Of a stretch of DNA of 64,000 nucleotides, positions 54,093 through 62,595 are shown piece by piece. The position numbers were made by a program, and so were the translations under genes. How positions within the stretch are numbered: position 1 is the first letter of the stretch; each line of letters starts with the position of its first letter. A model generated the notes under the pieces. It saw only the letters and a program-made list of their open reading frames with translations. It made no database searches and had not been told where the DNA came from. Origin of the DNA: an uncultured Clostridia bacterium (GTDB taxonomy: Bacteria > Bacillota > Clostridia > Oscillospirales > Acutalibacteraceae); NCBI GenBank assembly GCA_944380725.1, contig CALWIK010000002.1, positions 62,001 through 126,000 on the forward strand. Direction: 5' to 3'.

Positions 54093-56329
54093 ACTAAACT
54101 CTCCTTTGGCAACTGGGATAATGCAATATCTCTATAAGTCTCACATATTTTAATAAGATCCTTATGGGTTCCTATTCCAACTATTTTTCCGTCATTTAGT
54201 ACTATAATCTGGTCAGCGTTTATAATTGTGTTAATTCTCTGAGCTACAACCAAAATAGTATTATTTTTTGTATGCTGGTAGAGCGCTTTTCTTAGTGCGG
54301 CATCTGTTTTTAAATCTAGCGCAGAAAAGCTATCGTCAAAAATATAAATCGGAGCATTTTTTAAAATAGCTCTTGCAATCGAAAGTCTCTGGCGTTGGCC
54401 TCCAGAAACATTGCTTCCATTTTCAGAGATTTTTCTTTTGAATCCATCATTATTGGCTTCTATAAATTCGCTTGCCTGTGCTATATCGGCAGCTAATTTC
54501 AAATCTTTTTCGCTGGCATTTGCATCACCAAATTTTAAATTAGACTCTATGTCTCCAGAAAATAGCATTCCCTTTTGCGGCACATACGCAATTATATCGT
54601 GCAAGTCTTTTTGAGAGAGATCTTTTATATTTAACCCATCAATTAAAATCTCTCCACTTGTTACATCAAAAAAGCGAGGAATCAAATTTATAAGCGTAGA
54701 TTTGCCCGATCCAGTTGGACCTATAAAAGCCGTTATTTTGCCCGGCAAAGCTACAAAATTTATATCTTCTAGCAAATTTTCTTTGGCGTCATCATACTTA
54801 AAACAAACATGTTTAAATTCTATATTTCCTTTTATTTGTGATTTTTTTATTTTATGAATATTTAAATTATCTTTTATTTCTGGTTCTGTCTCTAAAACTT
54901 CAGCCACTCTCTTTAGCGAAACTGCAGATCTTGGAAATATTATAAAAATAGCCGATATCATTAAAAACGACATTATTACCTGCATAGCATATTGCATAAA
55001 AGCAATCATATCTCCAACCTGCATCTGAGCGTTCTCTATTTTGTGGCTTCCTGTCCATATAATTAAAATCGAAACAAGATTCATCAACAGCATCATTGCC
55101 GGCATCATAAGTGCCATAACTCTGTTGGTAAAGAGTTCTGTTTGCATAAGCTTTTTATTAGCATCGTCAAATCTTTTTTCTTCAAAATTTTGCGTCCCAA
55201 AAGCTCTAATCACCATTATTCCGGTTAAATTTTCTTTGGTAACCAAGTTAAATTTATCCACAAGCCTTTGTACAACTCTAAATTTTGGAAACACAATCAC
55301 AAAAATTCCAACTATTAATATAATCAAAATCGTTGTCCCCAAAATAATTGTCCAATACATAGACGCACTCTTTTGCAAAGCCATAATAATTCCGCCAATT
55401 GCCGTTATCGGAGCATAAAATAAGATTCTTACACTCATTATAATTAAATTCTGAATTTGTGTAATGTCATTTGTAGTTCTTGTAATTAATGATGCTGTTG
55501 AAAATTTATTAAATTCATTATTAGAAAAACTTTCTACTTTTCTAAAAACATCGTGTCTTAGATTTTTTGCAGTTTTTGTAGATATCTTCGAAGCAAGATA
55601 ATTGACCACTAAGCTTGCAAAACAGCTAATTAGTGCAAATGTTAACATAATTAAACCTATTTTAAAAATATAATTATTTTGAAGCTTGTTTGTATCCATT
55701 TCTAGCTCTTTGTATATCTCTTTTATTATATATATCGATGTTTGCTCTGTTAATTCTTGATTAGAAGGAAGTTTATTTTTTCTCAACTCATCAAAAACTT
55801 CTGCAGGTGTATTTTTTATCTGCGGAACTAACTGATATATTTTTGAAAAGTCAATATTCTCGTAGCTATTTTTTAAAGAAATATTATAATTTGGAAAATA
55901 CAACTTTAAAAAATTAATCATAGTATGGCAAACCGAATTAAATTCTGAGCTAATATTATTATGTTCTTTAGTACTAAAAACATAAATATTTTCTTTTTTT
56001 AGCAGTGGATACTTTTCTACATAGTGTTCATAATCAGAAACTTTTTTGTTTGTTGTAATCAAATTATAGTTTTTATCAAAAAGTTCTTGCTCTGAATCCG
56101 ACATGAACAGCTTTAACAGATTATAAAATTTCTCACTCATAGCTCCTGGAACCGTATCTTCTATGCCGCCTTGCTGAATTCCAATATTCACAATGTTTGA
56201 CATATAGTTTGGCAAACTTAACTCACAAAAGCTCTGTACAAACAAAAAAGCAAAACAACATAATATTCCTCCAAAATAAGGCCTCATATATGCAAGCACT
56301 TTTCGCATAAAATTTTTCCTCTCAATCAC
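54089..56329 (-). CDS. ABC exporter half-transporter (heterodimer subunit, degenerate Walker B)
   Basis: The 746-residue partner has a long polar insertion (residues about 45-225) between the first and second transmembrane helices, presumably an external domain. Five further helices and an NBD with IGPTGSGKSTLINLIPRFF, VSGGQRQRLSIARAI and IYIFDDSFSALDLKTD follow. The Walker B catalytic Glu is Asp (DDSFSALD), so this subunit makes the weak ATP site of an asymmetric dimer. It lies upstream of and overlaps the other half. No peptide-processing C39 domain is present, so a link to RiPP export is not supported by domain content. Confidence 0.9.
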   Translation of the reverse strand: MIERKNFMRKVLAYMRPYFGGILCCFAFLFVQSFCELSLPNYMSNIVNIGIQQGGIEDTVPGAMSEKFYNLLKLFMSDSEQELFDKNYNLITTNKKVSDYEHYVEKYPLLKKENIYVFSTKEHNNISSEFNSVCHTMINFLKLYFPNYNISLKNSYENIDFSKIYQLVPQIKNTPAEVFDELRKNKLPSNQELTEQTSIYIIKEIYKELEMDTNKLQNNYIFKIGLIMLTFALISCFASLVVNYLASKISTKTAKNLRHDVFRKVESFSNNEFNKFSTASLITRTTNDITQIQNLIIMSVRILFYAPITAIGGIIMALQKSASMYWTIILGTTILIILIVGIFVIVFPKFRVVQRLVDKFNLVTKENLTGIMVIRAFGTQNFEEKRFDDANKKLMQTELFTNRVMALMMPAMMLLMNLVSILIIWTGSHKIENAQMQVGDMIAFMQYAMQVIMSFLMISAIFIIFPRSAVSLKRVAEVLETEPEIKDNLNIHKIKKSQIKGNIEFKHVCFKYDDAKENLLEDINFVALPGKITAFIGPTGSGKSTLINLIPRFFDVTSGEILIDGLNIKDLSQKDLHDIIAYVPQKGMLFSGDIESNLKFGDANASEKDLKLAADIAQASEFIEANNDGFKRKISENGSNVSGGQRQRLSIARAILKNAPIYIFDDSFSALDLKTDAALRKALYQHTKNNTILVVAQRINTIINADQIIVLNDGKIVGIGTHKDLIKICETYRDIALSQLPKESLV

Positions 56330-56340
56330 TAAAAAATAAA

Positions 56341-56384
56341 ATTAACAGCACTAACTACTAATATTTGCAATTAATGCTGTTAAT
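56341..56384 (-). terminator. Terminator of the TM2-protein end of the regulator operon
   Basis: ATTAACAGCA (56341-56350) is the exact partner of TGCTGTTAAT (56375-56384), with a loop of 24 bases. On the - strand it is followed by TTTATTTTTTA. It lies just after the stop of the TM2-domain gene. Confidence 0.65.
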
Positions 56385-56393
56385 ATGTTTTAT

Positions 56394-56750
56394 TTAAGCA
56401 TAAAATCCATAAATAAAATTCATTATTTTATTAAAATTATATTCCTTAGTTCTGTCCATTATCAAAATATAATCTAAAATTGCCCAAATTCCACATCCAC
56501 CACAAGTTATCAACTTTAAAAAGCCAAGAGTTATATCGTTGAGTAAAAAACGATCTATTCCAAAATACCCCAAAAAAACTGAAACAACTAGCAAAATTAG
56601 AGGATCTTTTAAGTCTAATGAATATAAAAGCGAAAAGCTTCTTTCATCTAGTCCTAAAAGCTGTTCCTTTAAAAAAAGCATTTTTTCTTGAGGAAAATAT
56701 TTTTGGTTTACTAATAAATATTGATCTACAGCATACTCGTTCATAAACAA
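56394..56750 (-). CDS. TM2-domain membrane protein
   Basis: The 118-residue protein has an N-terminal helical part (LVNQKYFPQEKMLFLKEQLL) and a C-terminal TM2 domain: LILLVVSVFLGYFGIDRFLL, then LGFLKLITCGGCGIWAILDY and ILIMD, two helices joined by the conserved GIDRF..G. TM2 proteins are common, mostly of unknown role; in bacteria several go with phage or secretion loci. It ends an operon that begins with an XRE repressor. Confidence 0.85.
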   Translation of the reverse strand: MFMNEYAVDQYLLVNQKYFPQEKMLFLKEQLLGLDERSFSLLYSLDLKDPLILLVVSVFLGYFGIDRFLLNDITLGFLKLITCGGCGIWAILDYILIMDRTKEYNFNKIMNFIYGFYA

Positions 56751-56787
56751 CTCCCTTTTCGTATCGTCTTTTTTTATAATGAAGATA

Positions 56788-57009
56788 TCAATTAAATGAA
56801 AAACATTCTATATTAATAATTTTATAATTTTTGCCGCAACTAGAATAAAAATTATCTACTGCAGAATATATTGCTGCAACAGTTCTTAAATCAATATTAT
56901 TGGTTTGAGTTTCTTTTTCAATTAATTGTTTATCACAAAAAGATCTTTTTTGTTTTGGTAACTTATTATTAAGCAATTTTTTTATAAAAATATCATTAAA
57001 AAATTTCAT
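56788..57009 (-). CDS. Hypothetical 73-residue protein
   Basis: I do not recognise this small protein (IFIKKLLNNKLPKQKRSFCD; TVAAIYSAVDNFYSSCGKNY). It has no signal or membrane segment. AGAAGG precedes its start. It lies between the ImmA-like gene and the TM2 gene on the same strand, and its codon and amino-acid use is like its neighbours, so a real gene is likely but not certain. Confidence 0.5.
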   Translation of the reverse strand: MKFFNDIFIKKLLNNKLPKQKRSFCDKQLIEKETQTNNIDLRTVAAIYSAVDNFYSSCGKNYKIINIECFSFN

Positions 57010-57070
57010 AATATAGCCTTCTTTTATAATTTATTGACATTATTGTACCATTTTAAAATTAAAAAGTAAA

Positions 57071-57433
57071 CTATTGTTCGAGCAAAAATTTTGAAAAACT
57101 ATTTGCCTCATTTTCTAAAAGAGCAATAAATTCTGGATTTTTTTCCTCATAATTTATAGCGTTAATACGACTATGAAGCAGCGCATGAGCAAGTTCGTGC
57201 GCACAAACTTTTTCTTTTTCTGCCATAGATAAGTTTTTTTTAATCAAAATAGAACTTTTTAATCTTGAATTCAAAAAAAATCCATCCACACTCTCAGGCA
57301 GATCCACAAACAATACATTTATGTTTAATTTCTTGCATAATTCAAAAGGAGAGTTCGTTCCATATTTTCCCACTAAATTACAAACTAATTGTTTTATAAT
57401 TTTCTCGCCTCCTAAACACAAAAATTTAAGCAT
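57071..57433 (-). CDS. ImmA/IrrE-type metallopeptidase
   Basis: The 120-residue protein (or shorter) has VCAHELAHALLHSR, the HEXXH zinc motif of ImmA/IrrE peptidases, preceded by FELCKKLNINVLF and followed by ENEANSFSKFLLEQ with the third ligand. ImmA cleaves phage and ICE repressors on SOS or quorum signals. It lies 11 bases after the XRE repressor, the classical pair, like xkdA next to xre in PBSX. The start is uncertain: the ATG at 57433 has only a weak site, whereas AGGAGG lies further inside, in front of an ATT codon. Confidence 0.88.
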   Translation of the reverse strand: MLKFLCLGGEKIIKQLVCNLVGKYGTNSPFELCKKLNINVLFVDLPESVDGFFLNSRLKSSILIKKNLSMAEKEKVCAHELAHALLHSRINAINYEEKNPEFIALLENEANSFSKFLLEQ

Positions 57434-57444
57434 ATACGTGCAAG

Positions 57445-57819
57445 TTACTCTTTAAAGTCTCCACTAGAAATTGCTATTGCTGTTGCTAATTTTATAGCCT
57501 GAACAATTTTTTCTTTATCCTTTTGAGTAATAGGTCTACCGTTAAACATTAAACCTTTTTGTTTTTTTAAAGTATAGGTAATTTCATCTATAAAGTCATC
57601 TACAGATTTATTGTCATCATCATTTAAAACTACATCAAACAAATAATCCATACTCACATTAAAAACTTTACAAATTTTTTTTAATATATCACTATCTGGT
57701 ATTCTTCTACCTTGCTCATACATTCCTATAGCAGAGGGCGAAACATTCAATTTACTTGCCATTTGCATCTGTGTTAGCCCATGAATTTGTCTTAATTTTT
57801 TAAGATTTTCGTTAAACAT
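57445..57819 (-). CDS. XRE-family repressor (phage CI-like, PBSX Xre-like)
   Basis: The 124-residue protein has an N-terminal HTH (LKKLRQIHGLTQMQMASKL, SPSAIGMYEQGRRIPDSD) and a C-terminal tail with RPITQKDKEKIVQAIKLATA, a usual ending of phage and ICE repressors. It starts at ATG 57819, nine bases after GGGGTG. A start at GTG 57831 is less likely. Next to it lie an ImmA-like peptidase and, divergently, a sigma-like gene. The promoter contains a palindrome for self-control. It probably represses its own and the divergent promoter. Confidence 0.9.
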   Translation of the reverse strand: MFNENLKKLRQIHGLTQMQMASKLNVSPSAIGMYEQGRRIPDSDILKKICKVFNVSMDYLFDVVLNDDDNKSVDDFIDEITYTLKKQKGLMFNGRPITQKDKEKIVQAIKLATAIAISSGDFKE

Positions 57820-57856
57820 CTGCCCAAACACCCCATTAATATTTTAAATCAAATAA

Positions 57857-57885
57857 ATTATATCACACACGTTTTGTGTATTCAA
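57857..57885 (-). promoter_or_regulatory. Promoter of the XRE gene with palindromic operator in the spacer
   Basis: On the - strand TTGAAT (57885-57880), 17 bases, TATAAT (57862-57857). The whole spacer is a palindrome ACACA, CGTTT, TGTGT (57865-57879), which would let a dimer sit between -35 and -10. Self-repression is inferred. Confidence 0.75.
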
Positions 57886-57964
57886 CTTATTTATTTTTCA
57901 TATTTTTTAGCATTACTTCCTATATTAAGTTTTAAAAAATAATAATAAAATATTTATTTTAATA

Positions 57965-58004
57965 TTGACATTTTAGTTGTTAAATGCTAATATTTATTTG
58001 TTAA
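57965..58004 (+). promoter_or_regulatory. Promoter of the sigma-like gene with two TTGTTAA repeats
   Basis: TTGACA (57965-57970), 17 bases, TAATAT (57988-57993). TTGTTAA occurs at 57977-57983 and 57998-58004, exactly 21 bases apart (two helical turns), in the spacer and at the transcript start. A regulator bound there would block the promoter. Confidence 0.65.
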
Positions 58005-58113
58005 CACCTGTATTTTTATTTTGAGCCGTATTTATTTTTTGATTAACAATGGTTTTCTTGTTGTATATTTTTGTTGTTTTATGCACGTTTCGTGTAGTAA
58101 CTTGGAGGCCGAT

Positions 58114-58320
58114 ATGAATTATAAACAGTTGTATGCTCAATATTTTTTACAATATAAAAACGTCTCAAAATATGTAAAAAATCTTAAACTTCAACTAAAG
58201 AATATTGATGAATTAAATGAACGAGAGGTTAAAAGAAGAATCTCTATACTCTACTCAATTTGTCTTGATTTGAAACATACTAGCGAATATCTAAAACTTT
58301 GTGAAAGAAGAGATATATAA
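58114..58320 (+). CDS. Small helical protein upstream of the sigma-like factor
   Basis: The 68-residue protein starts at ATG 58114 behind TTGGAGG (a longer reading from TTG 58021 has no ribosome site and begins before the promoter allows a full leader). It is helical and basic (KYVKNLKLQLKNIDELNERE; RISILYSICLDLKHTSEYLK). No family known. It shares one base with the next start (TAATG), so it is coupled to the sigma-like gene and may work with it. Confidence 0.7.
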   Translation: MNYKQLYAQYFLQYKNVSKYVKNLKLQLKNIDELNEREVKRRISILYSICLDLKHTSEYLKLCERRDI

Positions 58321-58625
58321 TGAGCACAAAATTATCTTTAAATGAATTTACTGAATCCCTTGCCGGCATGATAGAATATAGCAAAAGTCTACAAATTACA
58401 AATGAAAAAGAATATAAAAAACTGCTACGAATCTTATCTAAAATTATTTCTGGTGAACTTACATGTCGTCAACAGCAGTGTATTATAATGCGATATTACA
58501 AAAATTTAACAGTCACAGAAATTGCATATCAACTCGGTATAGGTAAATCTACTGTATCTAGACATATAAAAAAAGCCAAATTTAGACTCTATAAACTTTT
58601 AGACTATTATGTTCTTTCTAAATAA
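58320..58625 (+). CDS. Sigma-70 region 4-like transcription factor (Xpf/ArpU-like)
   Basis: The 101-residue protein has an N-terminal helical part and a C-terminal HTH with CRQQQCIIMRYYKNLTVTEI, AYQLGIGKSTVSRHIKKAKF, the region 4 pattern of small phage activators such as Xpf of PBSX and ArpU. It has no region 2, so it probably works as a -35-binding activator of late genes. Its divergent XRE neighbour and the PBSX-like structural genes 12 kb away support that role, which is inferred. Confidence 0.82.
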   Translation: MSTKLSLNEFTESLAGMIEYSKSLQITNEKEYKKLLRILSKIISGELTCRQQQCIIMRYYKNLTVTEIAYQLGIGKSTVSRHIKKAKFRLYKLLDYYVLSK

Positions 58626-58642
58626 CAAATAGAAAAAAATTT

Positions 58643-58692
58643 CCCCCTTTTGCTGTTAGAAGCTTAATAAAAAAATGGGGGGTATTTATTTT
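58643..58692 (+). terminator. Weak terminator after the sigma-like gene
   Basis: CCCCC (58643-58647) with a following TTTT can pair with AAAA and GGGGG (to 58682), followed by TATTTATTTTTT. The loop is long and the stem has a bulge. Confidence 0.45.
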
Positions 58693-59217
58693 TTATGCTA
58701 ATCTGTCTACTAAATTAGTGATTTGCTCACTTAAATAATCATAGTTATTTTCTAAACTTTCAACTCTTCTACTTAATTGTTCCATAAAAAAAAATCTAAG
58801 TAAACATAAATTAATTTCTCTTGCTATCACAGAAAAAAATTGAAAATCAGGATCTCCTAATACTAAACCAATTACAATGCCTACACATAAATATATTTTC
58901 AATTCTTTAGAAAACATGTCTCCAAATTTTTTAAAGCATTTCTGCAGAATGTTAATTTGATATTTACAAACTTTTTCGGCTTCTTCTATCTCTTTTACTT
59001 TTCTAGATAATTCATAAATTATTTCATTTAATGTTCCATTTGCTAGCCCTAAATTTTCTGCCGCTTCAAAAAGTTTTACGGCATCTGTTTTATTAGTTTC
59101 TGTGTCATAAATTTTACACTTTTCTGTTCCACTTTTCCAAATAGAAAACGCATCTGCTCTAAAAAATGGAAAAATCATAGACATTAACAACACAACCGAA
59201 ATAATTTTTTTAGTCAA
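58693..59217 (-). CDS. Unknown secreted coiled-coil protein with a membrane segment
   Basis: The 174-residue protein has a signal peptide (residues 1-23, IISVVLLMSMIFPFFRADAF), a helical region with probable coiled coil (NEIIYELSRKVKEIEEAEKV), a hydrophobic stretch about residues 108-120 (IYLCVGIVIGLVLGDP) and a last coiled coil (EQLSRRVESLENNYDYLSEQ). No family recognised. Its 3' end faces the sigma-like gene. Since phage holin-accessory proteins have similar features (xhlA), a phage origin is conceivable but not supported by any motif. Confidence 0.6.
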   Translation of the reverse strand: MTKKIISVVLLMSMIFPFFRADAFSIWKSGTEKCKIYDTETNKTDAVKLFEAAENLGLANGTLNEIIYELSRKVKEIEEAEKVCKYQINILQKCFKKFGDMFSKELKIYLCVGIVIGLVLGDPDFQFFSVIAREINLCLLRFFFMEQLSRRVESLENNYDYLSEQITNLVDRLA

Positions 59218-59290
59218 AATTTTTACACTCCTAAAAATAAATTTTAAAAACTAATCAAAAAAACTTGTAATAACCGCAATAAATTGATAA

Positions 59291-61009
59291 TTATTTTTTA
59301 TTTTTAAAACCATCTTTTAATGAGACTGATCGATTAAATACCAACTTCTCGGGTTTACTATCTATATTGTCAACACAAAAGTAACCTAACCTCATAAATT
59401 GAAAGTGGTCTGGTGCCGTTACATTTGCAAGGCTGCTTTCCACCTTACAATTAGACAAAATTTCTAAAGATTTTGGATTTATAAAATCTATAAAATTTTT
59501 AACACCGCCTTCCGGGTCAGCCACAGTAAATAGTTCATTATAAAGCCGGACTTCGGCGTCAACAGCATTTTTTGCATCCACCCAATGGATCGTACCTTTA
59601 ACTTTTCTTCCATCCGGTGTATTTCCCCCCCTAGTTTCCGGATAATATTCCGCATAGACTTCTAATATATTCCCATTCTCATCTGTTTTACAACCAGTAC
59701 ACTTAACAATATACGTCCCTTTAAGACGAACTTCATTTCCAGGAAAAAGTCTAAAATAGCCCTTAACTGGGTCTTGCATAAAGTCATCCTTTTCGATAAA
59801 CAATTTTCTCGAGAATGTAATCTCACGTTCTCCGGCGTCTGGCTTATTAGGATTATTTTCGACTTTAAATTTTTCAATCTTATCTTCAGGATAATTTGTA
59901 ATAATCAACTTTATCGGTCTTAAAACGGCCATAACCCGCTTAGCATTTTGGTTTAGGTCTTCTCTCAGGCAGTGTTCTAAAAAGCTATAATCCACAACGC
60001 TATTAACTTTTGAGACACCGATTTTATCACAAAAATTTCTTATCGAATCCGGAGTATACCCTCGTCTTCTAAGTCCCGATAAAGTAGGCATTCTCGGATC
60101 GTCCCACCCATGCACAATACCGTTTTCAACCAATGTACGTAATTTTCTTTTACTCATTATAGTATAATTTATTCCAAGGCGTGCAAACTCAATTTGTCTA
60201 GGTTTTGGGGCTACACTTATATTATTAATAACCCAATCATAAAGTGGCCGGTGATCCTCAAACTCCAAAGAGCAAAGAGAATGTGTTATTCCCTCCAGCG
60301 CATCCTCGATTGGGTGTGCATAATCATACATTGGATATATACACCACTTATCGCCAGTTCTATGGTGATGCGCATGATTTATTCTATAAATTACCGGATC
60401 TCTCATATTAAAGTTACCAGAAGCTAAGTCTATTTTTGCTCTAAGTGTCATTCTTCCATCTTCAAACTCTCCAGCGCGCATTCTTTTAAATAAGTCTAAA
60501 CTTTCTTTAATTGGTCTCTCTCTAAATGGGCTTACAGCCGGTGTTGATAGATCTCCTCTATTGGCTTTTACTTCTTCTGGAGTTAATTCGCAAACATATG
60601 CCAAACCTTTATTTATAAGTTCGCATGCAAAATTATACATATCTTCAAAATAATCCGAAGCAAAATAAAATCTATCTTTCCAATCAAAACCGAGCCATTT
60701 TATATCTTCTTTTATTGCTTCAACATATTCTTCTTCTTCTTTTGCTGGATTTGTGTCGTCCATTCTGAGGTTACACACTCCATTAAATCTTTCTGCCAGC
60801 CCAAAGTCAATGCAAATAGCTTTAGCGTGACCAATATGAAGATATCCATTAGGCTCCGGAGGAAACCTAGTATGAACTTTTTTACCTTCGCATCTTCCTC
60901 CTGGTTTAATTTCCTCTTTAATTATGTCCTTAATAAAATTATTGTTTTTTTCATTTTCTAATATAGATTCAATATTTTTTTCTTCACTCATAGCATTTAC
61001 GCAGCGCAA
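59291..61009 (-). CDS. glnS: Glutaminyl-tRNA synthetase
   Basis: The 572-residue enzyme charges tRNA-Gln directly. Class I signatures [19 protein letters not shown] (HIGH) and [10 protein letters not shown] (KMSKS variant MSKRK) are present, as are [16 protein letters not shown] and the C-terminal anticodon-binding barrels. The start is either TTG 61009 or ATG 60991 (MSEEKN); the good GGGAGG ribosome site lies about 15 bases before the first. Many Firmicutes lack GlnRS and use GatCAB; several Clostridia have it, probably by transfer. It lies 30 bases after gltX. Confidence 0.95.
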   Translation of the reverse strand: MRCVNAMSEEKNIESILENEKNNNFIKDIIKEEIKPGGRCEGKKVHTRFPPEPNGYLHIGHAKAICIDFGLAERFNGVCNLRMDDTNPAKEEEEYVEAIKEDIKWLGFDWKDRFYFASDYFEDMYNFACELINKGLAYVCELTPEEVKANRGDLSTPAVSPFRERPIKESLDLFKRMRAGEFEDGRMTLRAKIDLASGNFNMRDPVIYRINHAHHHRTGDKWCIYPMYDYAHPIEDALEGITHSLCSLEFEDHRPLYDWVINNISVAPKPRQIEFARLGINYTIMSKRKLRTLVENGIVHGWDDPRMPTLSGLRRRGYTPDSIRNFCDKIGVSKVNSVVDYSFLEHCLREDLNQNAKRVMAVLRPIKLIITNYPEDKIEKFKVENNPNKPDAGEREITFSRKLFIEKDDFMQDPVKGYFRLFPGNEVRLKGTYIVKCTGCKTDENGNILEVYAEYYPETRGGNTPDGRKVKGTIHWVDAKNAVDAEVRLYNELFTVADPEGGVKNFIDFINPKSLEILSNCKVESSLANVTAPDHFQFMRLGYFCVDNIDSKPEKLVFNRSVSLKDGFKNKK

Positions 61010-61038
61010 AATTTTTTGCAGCTATACCTCCCTTTTTA

Positions 61039-62499
61039 TTATGATAATTTTTCAAGTCCTAATTTAATTCTTCTTAAAGACTCAGCTTTACCCAATATTT
61101 CAAGAATTTCAATTGCTCCTCCAGGCGTAACAGACTTTCCCGAAATAGCAATTCTTACTGGCCACATTACGGTTCCATTTTTAAATCTCATTTTCTCAGC
61201 CAAGCTTATTAGACAATCATGTATTGAGTTATAACTCCATTCTATCAATTTAGATAAATCATTTATTGCTACATCTAATACTAGTTTTGAACTTTCTAAT
61301 GTTGTTTTACTTTTTTTATTTATAAAAATTTCTTTATCGTAATCTGGCACCTGAGAAAAGAATGCCACCATTTCTGGAATTTGATTTAATGTTACAACTC
61401 TTTTCTGCAGTATTTCCGCTAATTTATTCCAGTTTAAAGTTTTTTTAATAACAGATTTAAAATATGGCATAGCAAGTTCTACAAAGTCTTTAATTGGCAG
61501 TGCCTTAATATATTCTGAGTTAAACCAATTTAGTTTGTCATAATCAAAAACAGCCGGTGATTTACATATTCTGTCTATAGAAAAAGCCTTTACGAGTTCT
61601 TCTAAGCTAAAAATTTCTTTGTTATCTTTAGGACTCCATCCCAAAAGTGCAATATAGTTTATAATTGCCTTAGGCAAATATCCAAGATGAACAAGATCTT
61701 CAAATCCGGTTGCTCCATGTCTTTTAGAGAGTTTAGAAACTGTTCCATCTAAATTTTTTCCAACTATTAATGGCAAATGTACATATGTTGGCTTTTTCCA
61801 TCCAAAGGCTTCATATAGAAGATTATATTTAGGTGTAGACGACAAATATTCGCTGCCCCGCACAACATGAGTAATTTGCATGGCGTTGTCATCCACGACA
61901 TTTGCAAAGTTATAGGTAGGGTAGCCATCTGTTTTTATTAAAATTTGGTCTTCAATTTCGCTATTTTTAACAGTTATTGTTCCATAGACGGCATCTTCAA
62001 ACATTGTAAAGCCTTCTGTTGGAACTTTTTGTCTAATAACATATGGAGTTTTTGCGGTCAAAAGTTTTTTTACTTCTTCTGGCGGCAAATTTCTACAATG
62101 CCTATCGTAACCACCAAAAGTTTCGCCCATTTCATTTTTTTTGCTATGTAGCTTTTCAAGCCGTTCTTTTGTACAAAAACAATAATATGCTTTGCCTTCT
62201 TTTACAAGTTGTTCTGCCATTTGGTTATACAGAATTTTTCTCTCACTCTGCACATAAGGGCCATATTCTCCACCAATATCAGGACCTTCATCATATTTAA
62301 GCCCAACTGTTTTTAGTGTTTTATATATTACATCAACAGCGCCCAAAACGATCCTTTCTCTATCAGTATCCTCTATTCTTAAGATAAAATCTCCATTATT
62401 AGACTTAGCAATCAAATACTCGTACAAAGCCGTTCTCAAGTTGCCAATGTGCATAAACCCTGTGGGGCTCGGAGCATATCTTGTTCTTACTTTTAACAT
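61039..62499 (-). CDS. gltX: Glutamyl-tRNA synthetase
   Basis: The 486-residue class I synthetase has RYAPSPTGFMHIGNLRTALY (HIGH region), ILRIEDTDRER, and the KMSKS-like VSKLSKRHGATGF. The C-terminal half carries the helical anticodon-binding domain. The start is ATG 62499, eight bases after AAGG; the ATG at 62508 lies on the ribosome site. With glnS following directly, the genome must keep the two charging specificities apart; whether this GluRS also misacylates tRNA-Gln cannot be told. Confidence 0.96.
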   Translation of the reverse strand: MLKVRTRYAPSPTGFMHIGNLRTALYEYLIAKSNNGDFILRIEDTDRERIVLGAVDVIYKTLKTVGLKYDEGPDIGGEYGPYVQSERKILYNQMAEQLVKEGKAYYCFCTKERLEKLHSKKNEMGETFGGYDRHCRNLPPEEVKKLLTAKTPYVIRQKVPTEGFTMFEDAVYGTITVKNSEIEDQILIKTDGYPTYNFANVVDDNAMQITHVVRGSEYLSSTPKYNLLYEAFGWKKPTYVHLPLIVGKNLDGTVSKLSKRHGATGFEDLVHLGYLPKAIINYIALLGWSPKDNKEIFSLEELVKAFSIDRICKSPAVFDYDKLNWFNSEYIKALPIKDFVELAMPYFKSVIKKTLNWNKLAEILQKRVVTLNQIPEMVAFFSQVPDYDKEIFINKKSKTTLESSKLVLDVAINDLSKLIEWSYNSIHDCLISLAEKMRFKNGTVMWPVRIAISGKSVTPGGAIEILEILGKAESLRRIKLGLEKLS

Positions 62500-62595
62500 T
62501 ATTTTCATCCTTTATAATTTAATTTTGGCGTAATAAAATAATTATACCAAAAATTCAAATTTTATCAAAGAAAATCCAAAGCACTGCTAGAAAAT

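Noticed and set aside
52227-56329. ABC pair as exporter of the RiPP or of the VSGG peptide
   Set aside because: No C39 peptidase domain and no linkage to either peptide gene (20 to 35 kb away); only a general multidrug/lipid exporter architecture is seen.
58693-59217. Holin-accessory (XhlA-like) protein
   Set aside because: A signal peptide and coiled coils are seen, but the length, the C-terminal coiled coil and the lack of a neighbouring holin do not fit well.
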